Part shown: positions 57,755-64,000 of the stretch, piece after piece
Position numbering within the stretch: the stretch's first letter is position 1
Layout: each line of letters opens with the position of its first letter
Source: Paracoccaceae bacterium
Lineage (GTDB): Bacteria; Pseudomonadota; Alphaproteobacteria; Rhodobacterales; Rhodobacteraceae
Assembly (NCBI GenBank): GCA_012103375.1
Contig: WLWX01000001.1
Location: 2,460,492 to 2,524,491 of the forward strand
Reading direction: 5' to 3'
DNA length: 64,000 bases
Made by a program: the position numbers and the translations under genes
The notes under the pieces: model-generated
Seen by the model: the letters and a program-made list of their open reading frames with translations, nothing else
The model's database searches: none
What the model was told of the DNA's origin: nothing

Positions 57755-58450
57755 ATGACCGAGTCGTACAGACACGACCTGCGCGACCTCGACCTGTTTC
57801 GCGGCATGGAACCCGCGAACTTCGAGGCGCTGATGCGCGGGTCCTATGTGCAGAATTTTCCGCCGCGCATTGACCTGATCAGCGAAGCCGAAACCCCCGA
57901 TTTCCTGCATATCGTCGTGTCAGGTTCGGTCGATCTGTTTTCATCCTGGAACGGGCGGGAAACCAGCCTTGCGACGGTGCGCGCCGTATCTACGTTCATT
58001 CTTGCCGCCACGATCAGAAACGCGCCCTATCTGATGTCTGCGCGCACGCTGGAAAAAAGCCGCATTGTCCTGCTGCCTTCCGAAGACGTACGCCACGTCT
58101 TTGACCAGGACACCCAATTCGCCCGGTCCATCGTGGCGGAGCTGTCGCAATGCTATCGCTCCGTCGTCAAGAACACGAAGGATCTGAAACTGCGCACCTC
58201 GCGTGAGCGGCTGGCAAACTATCTTCTGCGGCAATGGAAAGCCGCCGGATCGGACGCCTTCGAACTGACCATGGAAAAGCGCCGCCTGGCCTCGGTCCTG
58301 GGTATGACCCCGGAAAACTTGAGCCGCGCGTTCAAGGGGTTGGAGCCGCATGGGATCAAGGTTGTTGGCACTTTGATCGAGATTCGGAACCCCGAAGATC
58401 TGATCCGCTTTGCCAAACCAACGGCGCTGATTGACGACCGAGGGTTCTAG
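57755..58450 (+). CDS. narR: Crp/Fnr-family regulator of nitrate respiration (NarR/Nnr-like)
   Basis: 231 residues from the ATG at 57755; an ATG at 57716 is only 10 bp from the FNR-like box and has no ribosome site. It has the cyclic-nucleotide-type sensor barrel (PDFLHIVVSGSVDLFSSW) and the C-terminal HTH (RRLASVLGMTPENLSRAFKG). The four FNR iron-sulfur cysteines are absent, as in NarR and Nnr. Divergence from narK points to nitrate/nitrite-dependent activation. Its TAG stop lies at the TA target of an IS630. Confidence 0.85.
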   Translation: MTESYRHDLRDLDLFRGMEPANFEALMRGSYVQNFPPRIDLISEAETPDFLHIVVSGSVDLFSSWNGRETSLATVRAVSTFILAATIRNAPYLMSARTLEKSRIVLLPSEDVRHVFDQDTQFARSIVAELSQCYRSVVKNTKDLKLRTSRERLANYLLRQWKAAGSDAFELTMEKRRLASVLGMTPENLSRAFKGLEPHGIKVVGTLIEIRNPEDLIRFAKPTALIDDRGF

Positions 58451-59495
58451 AGCGCCGTCCTTGAAATCTGAATCGATGGGATTCCCAGAGGTCTGATTTT
58501 GTGATTCACCGAATGTGGAGGTGGATCATGGGGAAATCACTGTCTTTGGACATTCGAGAGCGCGTCGTCGCGCTGGTAGATGAAGGACTTTCCTGCCATG
58601 AGGCGGCCCGGCGTTTGCGGATATCGGTCGCGAGCGCGGTGCGGATCATGCAGCGCAAAAGGCGAACCGGCGGCGTGAAAGCTGCGCCTCAAGGACGGCC
58701 TCGACGCAGCAAGTTGGACGCGGCGTCCGAGTGGTTGAAATTACGCGTGCAAGCTGAACCGGACATCACCATGCCGGAGCTGGCCGAAGCGTTGAAGCAG
58801 GAGCATGACCTAATCGCCACACCGGCGATGCTCTCGCGTCACTTGCTTCATCGCCTTGGGTTCACATATAAAAAAATAGCTGATCGCAACGGAAAGGCTG
58901 CGCAAACGGGTTCGCGCCGCGCGATACGAGTGGCGGCGTCGGATGCCGAGGATGCGCCGTGAGCCGCATAGGCTGGTGTTTATCGACGAAACCGCCGTCA
59001 CCACCAAGATGACACGCCTGCGGGGCCGATCCCTCCGGGGGACTCGGCTTGAGGCGGACGCGCCCTTCGGCCACTGGCGCACGCAAACCTTCATCGCCGG
59101 GCTGCGGATGGATGAACTCAGCGCACCCTGGGTTCTGGACGGCCCCATGAACCGCGCCGCCTTCGACATATACATTGAAACCCAATTGGTTCCGACCTTG
59201 CAGCCAGGTGACGTCGTGATCGCTGACAACCTGTCGTCCCACAAATCCGCAAAGGCACAGGCCATCCTGAAAGCGCAGGGAAGCTGGCTCCTCTTCCTGC
59301 CGCCCTACAGCCCCGACCTGAACCCTATCGAAATGGCATACGCCAAGCTCAAAGCACATCTGCGACGGCTGAAAGCACGTACCTTCGACGCGCTGTTCCA
59401 ATCCGTCGCACAAACCTGCGACCTCTTTCCACCAGAAGAATGCAGAAACCTCTTCAAGGCTGCCGGATATGTTGCAGATTAAATGGACCATGCTC
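58450..59495 (+). mobile_element. IS630-family element of a second type, degenerate
   Basis: Ends GAGCGCCGTCC...GGACCATGCTC are a short imperfect inverted repeat flanked by TA (58448-58449, 59496-59497). It is 1046 bp and clearly different from the 6195 and 27485 copies. Inserted exactly at the TAG stop of narR, leaving that gene intact. Confidence 0.85.
58528..59482 (+). pseudogene. IS630-family transposase, broken between its two frames
   Basis: The first frame (58528-58962) has the helix-turn-helix part (SLDIRERVVALVDEGLSCHE to LHRLGFTYKK), and the second (to 59482) the DDE part (LVFIDETAVTTKMTRLRG, VVIADNLSSHKSAKAQ, PPYSPDLNPIEMAYAKLK). At the A-run (58870-58876) a -1 slip gives KKNS and a stop, and the DDE frame is entered only by a +1 step through TAG (AAA TAG CTG, where the intact copies have AAG TCG CTG). 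So no simple slip makes a full enzyme, and this copy is probably dead. Confidence 0.75.
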
Positions 59496-59626
59496 TAGGG
59501 CCTGTTCGCTTCGCGGGCGCCTTCGCCTGAAATCGCGCCCGCGCCATGTGATGTTCTGGCCATACCGGATATTCCCGGACGGGCAGATATTGCGCTGCCC
59601 GAACCAATGGCCGACACTTGTGCGAA

Positions 59627-59844
59627 GATTGTGTTGAAAAACTCCGTTTTAGGGCCTGAACGATGATTTTTCTTTCCATGCAGCCCGATCCTAAATTTTT
59701 GGCGCGGGGGTCGGCCCAAATCGCCTACATGCGCTCACGCGCAGCCATGCGCTGTCTCGTGGTCAAAGCTTTCCGACTATTTCGCTTCATAGGTTTTCGC
59801 AAGAAATCCGCGACGCTCTGATTTCGGAGTTTTTCAACACAATC
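59627..59844 (+). mobile_element. 218-bp MITE-like element, copy 6
   Basis: Flanked by perfect CGAA duplications (59623-59626 and 59845-59848), a target unlike the NGCC of the others. It lies between the decayed IS630 and the small gene at 59884, so it may have displaced that gene's promoter. Confidence 0.93.
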
Positions 59845-59883
59845 CGAACATATCGGACATCCCAAACCATCAAAGGACATATC

Positions 59884-60117
59884 ATGTCGACCTGGCTTCC
59901 ATCGCTGATTACCGAAACGCCGCAGGACGGCTATGACCTGGCGGTCAAACTGTCCCGGATGGGTGTCAAGCTTACCCAGCCCGATGCCGAGGCACGCGAC
60001 CGGATGCGACCGATCTATTCCGAGGACGCAGATGCGCTGATCCAGGTCAGCCAGGTCGTGGCGACTCATTTTGCCACCGTCGCGGCCGCCAATGGCTATT
60101 GGAACGGGGCTGTGTGA
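59884..60117 (+). CDS. Small hypothetical protein upstream of the sulfatase
   Basis: 77 residues (MSTWLPSLITETPQDGYDLA...; DADALIQVSQVVATHFATVA). AAAGGA lies nine bases before the ATG. No signal peptide or family recognised. It is 134 bp upstream of the sulfatase-like gene on the same strand. Confidence 0.5.
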   Translation: MSTWLPSLITETPQDGYDLAVKLSRMGVKLTQPDAEARDRMRPIYSEDADALIQVSQVVATHFATVAAANGYWNGAV

Positions 60118-60251
60118 CGATCGTTGCCGACGGATCAAAAACGGCGGCAAAAGTACCGCTGTGATGGCATGACCGGGACTGGTGAAACCGTAGATCCTCG
60201 GCACAAAAACGGCCCAATGCCGACGGGGATTTTAGCATCAGGGAACACCGC

Positions 60252-61895
60252 TTGAATATTCTGTTCATCATGTACGACCAGCTGCGCTTTGACTATCTGT
60301 CCTGCGCAGGGCATCCGCATCTGGATACGCCGAACTTCGACCGCGTGGCAGCAATGGGCGTGCGGTTTTCCAATGCCTATGTGCAGTCGCCGATCTGTGG
60401 CGCATCGCGGATGTGTTTCTATACCGGACGCTATGCCTCCAGCCATGGGGCGCAGTGGAACGGGTTTCCCTTGCGCGTGGGTGAACAGACGCTGGGCGAC
60501 CATCTGCGCCGCGCTGGGATGGAGTGCTGGCTGATCGGCAAGACCCACATGAAAGCCGATGCAGAAGGCATGGCGCGCCTGGGCCTGTCGCCCGACAGCC
60601 AGATCGGCGCGCGCCAGTCCGAATGTGGCTTTGACACATGGGTTCGCGACGATGGTCTTTGGGCCGAAGGGCCGGATGGGTTTTATGACGAACGCCGATC
60701 CCCGTACAACGAATACCTCAAGCAGAAGGGCTATCCATCCGAAAACCCCTGGGCGGATTTTGCAAATGCCGGGATCGCGGAGGATGGCGATGTTGCCAGC
60801 GGCTGGATGTTCAAGAACGCTGACAAACCGGCCAACATCCGCGAAGAGGACAGCGAAACACCCTGGCTGACGCGCAAGACCATCGAATTTATTGTCCAGG
60901 CCGATGCCCCGTGGTGCGCGCACGTCAGCTATATCAAACCGCATTGGCCCTATATCGTCCCGGCCCCTTATCACAACATGTTCGGGGCCAACCACGTCCC
61001 GGCCCCCAACCGCCACGATGTCGAACGTGACAACCCGCATCCGGTCTTTGGCGCCTATATGGACAACAGCATTGCGCAAGCCTTTCAGCGCGACGAGGTG
61101 CGCCAGAAAGTAATCCCGGCCTATATGGGCCTGATCAAGCAATGCGACGACCAGTTGGGCGTGCTGCTGGACCATCTGAAGACCACCGGACGGTTGGACG
61201 ACACGATGATCGTACTGACCTCGGACCACGGCGACTATCTGGGCGATCACTGGCTGGGAGAGAAGGATCTGTTCCACGATCCATCGGTCCGAATTCCGAT
61301 GATCGTCTATGACCCCCGCCCCGAGGCCGACGCGACACGCGGCACCATCTGCCGGGCGCTGGTTGAATCCATTGATCTGGCCGCCACTTTTGTCGAGGCC
61401 GCCGGCAGCGACGTCCCGGATCACATTATCGAAGGGCGCTCACTTGTGCCCTGGCTGCGTGGTGAGGATCCGCAGTGGCGGGACTACGTGATCAGCGAAT
61501 ATGACTATTCCGCGACGCCGCAGGCCGCGAAACTGGGCATCGCGCCGCGTGATGCGCGCCTGTTCATGGTCTTTGATGGCCGCTTCAAGCTGATGCATGC
61601 CGAAGGCGGGTTCCGCCCGATGCTGTTTGATCTTGAAACCGACCCCGAGGAATTCCACGACCTTGCCAAAGACGATACGCATGGGGCCGTGGTTGACAGG
61701 CTTTACGGACACCTCGCCGAATGGGGCCGCCGGATGAGCCAGCGTGTCACCCGGTCTGAGGCCGAGATTCTCGCAATGCGCGGCAGATCGCTGCGCCGGG
61801 GCGTCATGCCATTCCTGTTCGACGGGTCCGAAGTGCCCGAAGAGCTGACCCAGAAATACCGCGGCCCCGCCCCCAAACGCTATACCGATGATTAG
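60252..61895 (+). CDS. Sulfatase-superfamily hydrolase (phosphonate monoester hydrolase/sulfatase-like)
   Basis: 547 residues from TTG 60252. The metal-site Asp and formylglycine motif are clear: NILFIMYDQLRFDYLSCAGH and SPICGASRMCFYTGRYASSH (C-x-A-S-R, the Cys to be oxidised to formylglycine). The C-terminal metal residues are in VLTSDHGDYLGDHWLGEKDL. No signal peptide, so it acts in the cytoplasm, like the rhizobial phosphonate monoester hydrolases it resembles in length and motifs. Sulfate ester versus phosphonate substrate cannot be settled. Confidence 0.85.
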   Translation: MNILFIMYDQLRFDYLSCAGHPHLDTPNFDRVAAMGVRFSNAYVQSPICGASRMCFYTGRYASSHGAQWNGFPLRVGEQTLGDHLRRAGMECWLIGKTHMKADAEGMARLGLSPDSQIGARQSECGFDTWVRDDGLWAEGPDGFYDERRSPYNEYLKQKGYPSENPWADFANAGIAEDGDVASGWMFKNADKPANIREEDSETPWLTRKTIEFIVQADAPWCAHVSYIKPHWPYIVPAPYHNMFGANHVPAPNRHDVERDNPHPVFGAYMDNSIAQAFQRDEVRQKVIPAYMGLIKQCDDQLGVLLDHLKTTGRLDDTMIVLTSDHGDYLGDHWLGEKDLFHDPSVRIPMIVYDPRPEADATRGTICRALVESIDLAATFVEAAGSDVPDHIIEGRSLVPWLRGEDPQWRDYVISEYDYSATPQAAKLGIAPRDARLFMVFDGRFKLMHAEGGFRPMLFDLETDPEEFHDLAKDDTHGAVVDRLYGHLAEWGRRMSQRVTRSEAEILAMRGRSLRRGVMPFLFDGSEVPEELTQKYRGPAPKRYTDD

Positions 61896-61987
61896 GGGCA
61901 GTCCGCGCAGTTTTGCGCCATCATAAACCTTGGTCGCGGGTGCCAACCGCCGACACACCGCCGACAAACCGCATGAGGATGCGCCAG

Positions 61988-63169
61988 ATGGCCAAATTGG
62001 GTGACGACATCATCGGCGCAAGCAGCCTCGCGCCGTTCTTCGCGGTTTCCAACGCCGAAGCGATGGGCCTGTCCGCCCCGGAAATCCGCAAGGGCGACGC
62101 CCTGCGAACCTGGGTGCGCGCCCTGTCTGGGTTCCAGAAAGAGGCGCTGGTCACCTCGGCGCGCAGCGGGCGCACGTGGCGGCTGGTCTCGGACGAGGGG
62201 GCGTACCTTAACGGGTATGATGCCGCGCCCTGCCCGCTGTCCTTCCTGTCCTGTGGCATGGTCGCCAGCTTCATGAACGAGATTACATCACTTGCCGAAC
62301 AACGCGGCGTGGTCATTCGCAAGCTGCGCCTGGTTCAGGACAATTACTACACCATGAAGGGGTCAATGCAGCGCCGCACCATGGTCGGCGGCGCCGAGAA
62401 TATCGACCTGCGGGTCGAGGTTGACTGCGACCTATCCGATGCTGCGCTGCACGACTTTCTGCGTGATGCCACCTATGCCTCGCCGCTGAACGGGTTGATG
62501 CGCGGGCAAACCGACAGCCTGTTTCGGCTGAACCGGAACGGGGCGGCGCTGGCCACCGCGAAGGCGAAACCAATGACCTCGACCGCGCAGGGCGATCCGG
62601 GTGCTGGATTTGCGGCGGCGCGTCCGGTTGAAGGCACCTTGCCGCTGGTCGCGCCAGACGGCCTGACCCCGAAAAAAGAAGTCGCGCAAGGAACAGCCGC
62701 TGGTGGTTCATCCCTAAGCGATGATCAGAACCGGCGACTGAACATCGGTGCGATTGCTGAAATGCGCGACGACGGCATCAAGGCGATCCGCCACATGCAG
62801 TATTCGCCCCATGGCACCGCCTTTCAGTTCCTCAGCTCGGAAGATGGCCGCGCACCCGATGCGGTCTCTTTGATCAGCGCAGGCATCGGGTTCTGCTTTA
62901 TGACCCAGTTCGGTCGCTTTGTGTCGATGCTGAACCTGGACCTGCCGGAATACCGCATCGTCCAGGACACCCACTTCAGCCTTGGCGGGGCGTCGGGCCA
63001 CACCGGCGTCGCCGGAAGCGCCGACCCAATCGAAACCCATGTGTTCTTGCAGACCAGCGAAAGCGAAGAAACCGCGCAGGAAATGCTGGATATCTCGGAA
63101 CAGACCTGCTTTTTGCACGCATTCTGCCGCACCGACCTGAAGACGCGGCTGAAGATCGTGCGGATCTGA
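61988..63169 (+). CDS. OsmC-like protein with two OsmC-type halves
   Basis: 393 residues from ATG 61988, which has GAGGA nine bases upstream (an ATG at 61973 is possible). The N-terminal half contains PLSFLSCGMVASFMNEITSL and the C-terminal half SAGIGFCFMTQFGRFVSMLN, both with the OsmC-type cysteine, joined by a linker rich in Ala, Gly and Pro (residues about 195-245). OsmC/Ohr proteins reduce peroxides by reactive cysteines; a fused pair may form the dimer-like active unit in one chain. It follows the sulfatase by 92 bp. Confidence 0.6.
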   Translation: MAKLGDDIIGASSLAPFFAVSNAEAMGLSAPEIRKGDALRTWVRALSGFQKEALVTSARSGRTWRLVSDEGAYLNGYDAAPCPLSFLSCGMVASFMNEITSLAEQRGVVIRKLRLVQDNYYTMKGSMQRRTMVGGAENIDLRVEVDCDLSDAALHDFLRDATYASPLNGLMRGQTDSLFRLNRNGAALATAKAKPMTSTAQGDPGAGFAAARPVEGTLPLVAPDGLTPKKEVAQGTAAGGSSLSDDQNRRLNIGAIAEMRDDGIKAIRHMQYSPHGTAFQFLSSEDGRAPDAVSLISAGIGFCFMTQFGRFVSMLNLDLPEYRIVQDTHFSLGGASGHTGVAGSADPIETHVFLQTSESEETAQEMLDISEQTCFLHAFCRTDLKTRLKIVRI

Positions 63170-63235
63170 CCGCGCCGCCCTTGCAAGCCGGGCGACACGG
63201 TGGTCCCCTGCGCCACGACGCGAAAAAGGCACCCG

Positions 63236-64000
63236 ATGTCCGAGTTATCCCACCAGAACGATCCACGCACCGCCGATCGCCAGGACTGGCTTGCGGCCCA
63301 TGGCATCACCGCAGTCGCCGACCCGCTGCCCGCCGATGCCTCACCACGGCGATATTTCCGCCTGAAAGGGTCCGGCCAGTTGCTGGTTCAAGTGCCCCCC
63401 GGCGATCCCGATCAACCCGTCTTCACCCGCGTTGCAGACCACCTGAACCGCCTTTGCCTGTCGGCCCCGCACACCCACCAGTCCGATCCCGATGCCGGAT
63501 TCTATCTGGCCGAAGATTTCGGCCACCGCACCTACAGCACAGAACTGCTGGCTGGCCGGTCCGAAGCAGAGCTTTACACCGCCGCCATCGACACTATCAT
63601 CCACCTGCACAAAGCGGCGGATGCGACCGATATCGCCCTGCCCGACTATGATGGCGCGTTCCTGTTGTCCGAAACACTGATCTTCGCCGACTGGTTCGCT
63701 CCCCGCGTCAACCCAGCACCCGACACCGACAGTTTTCGCGACGCATTCGCACGCCTCTGGGCCGAGGCCCTGCACGAGGTCGCCGATGACCGCAGCGCCC
63801 TGGTGCTGCGCGATTTCCACCTCGACAACTTGATCCACCTGCCCGCGCGCGATGGCCTGCAAAGCTGTGGTCTGATCGACGTTCAGGGCGCGCGGATCGG
63901 GGCGCCGGAATATGATCTGGCCTCGCTGCTACAGGACGCGCGGCGGGATCTGGCCCCGGGCCTGGAGGAAGCGATACTAAAGCGCTACCTCAGCGCGATC
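63236..64000 (+). CDS. AmgK-like N-acetylmuramate/glucosamine kinase, cut by the window end
   Basis: 255 codons from ATG 63236, running off the right edge. It shows the aminoglycoside-phosphotransferase fold: LLVQVPPGDPD in the N-lobe, LVLRDFHLDNLIHL as the catalytic loop, and GLIDVQGARIGAPEYDLASL with LLQDARRD, typical of AmgK-type cell-wall sugar kinases (where DFQDA is usual; here DVQGA). It phosphorylates MurNAc/GlcNAc in peptidoglycan recycling. In many relatives tsaE precedes it; here an OsmC gene does. Confidence 0.8.
   Translation, partial: MSELSHQNDPRTADRQDWLAAHGITAVADPLPADASPRRYFRLKGSGQLLVQVPPGDPDQPVFTRVADHLNRLCLSAPHTHQSDPDAGFYLAEDFGHRTYSTELLAGRSEAELYTAAIDTIIHLHKAADATDIALPDYDGAFLLSETLIFADWFAPRVNPAPDTDSFRDAFARLWAEALHEVADDRSALVLRDFHLDNLIHLPARDGLQSCGLIDVQGARIGAPEYDLASLLQDARRDLAPGLEEAILKRYLSAI

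Noticed and set aside
58450-59626. Extension of narR through the IS630 target TAG into downstream DNA
   Set aside because: The open frame after the TAG is short and without similarity to regulators; narR already has a normal family length.

Overview
The window looks like chromosomal DNA of a GC-rich alphaproteobacterium, most likely a member of the Rhodobacteraceae (Roseobacter group). The pointers are an EF-Ts/S2 pair whose S2 carries an acidic Ala/Glu-rich tail, an hmgA-fahA-maiA homogentisate operon that includes a DUF2783 gene, a narR-narKKGHJI nitrate respiration cluster, psuKG, a ProVWX betaine transporter, and GC-rich intergenic hairpins followed by GGATATTT. No rRNA or tRNA gene was recognised.

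Layout. 1-5256: a Sel1-repeat gene split by a nested pair of IS3-family (IS407-type) elements, then an alginate-lyase-like (AlgL) gene; together they look like part of an alginate-like exopolysaccharide locus. 5257-8840: an insertion zone with a 218-bp miniature element, an IS630 copy, a small secreted gene hit twice, a LysE exporter and an IS30 remnant. 8841-9764: two tandem paralogous small secreted proteins. 9897-15372: MarR regulator and tyrosine/homogentisate degradation operon. 15487-20261: secreted protein, tsf, rpsB, DUF2461, acetyltransferase, secreted barrel-like protein. 20414-22909: homocysteine S-methyltransferase split by an IS1182 element. 23098-26544: a TetR pair (the second with an amber codon) and pseudouridine catabolism (psuK, psuG). 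26721-29461: a secreted metalloprotease/propeller gene broken by IS630. 29580-38298: DUF502 protein, 3-hydroxybutyrate dehydrogenase, YejA-like binding protein, acyl-CoA synthetase, DsbA-family protein and three membrane proteins. 38326-45328: dusA, the betaine ABC transporter with a LysR regulator, and hemN. 45373-58450: carbonic anhydrase, ppiC and the nitrate reductase operon with two NarK transporters and a Crp/Fnr regulator. 58450-64000: a degenerate IS630, a small gene, a sulfatase/phosphonate hydrolase-like enzyme, an OsmC-like protein and the start of an AmgK-like sugar kinase.

The most distinctive feature is the load of recent mobile DNA. Six apparently identical 218-bp MITE-like copies lie in 64 kb. 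Three interrupt genes (a small secreted gene, carbonic anhydrase, ppiC), and in each case removing the element plus one 4-bp duplication restores the frame exactly. With the IS407 pair, two near-identical IS630 copies, one IS1182, one decayed IS630 and an IS30 scrap, at least six genes are physically split. Independent point lesions (TAG codons in a tetR and in narJ, a GC-repeat slip at the end of narK1, a shift at the start of the metalloprotease) suggest ongoing gene decay, including in the nitrate respiration operon.
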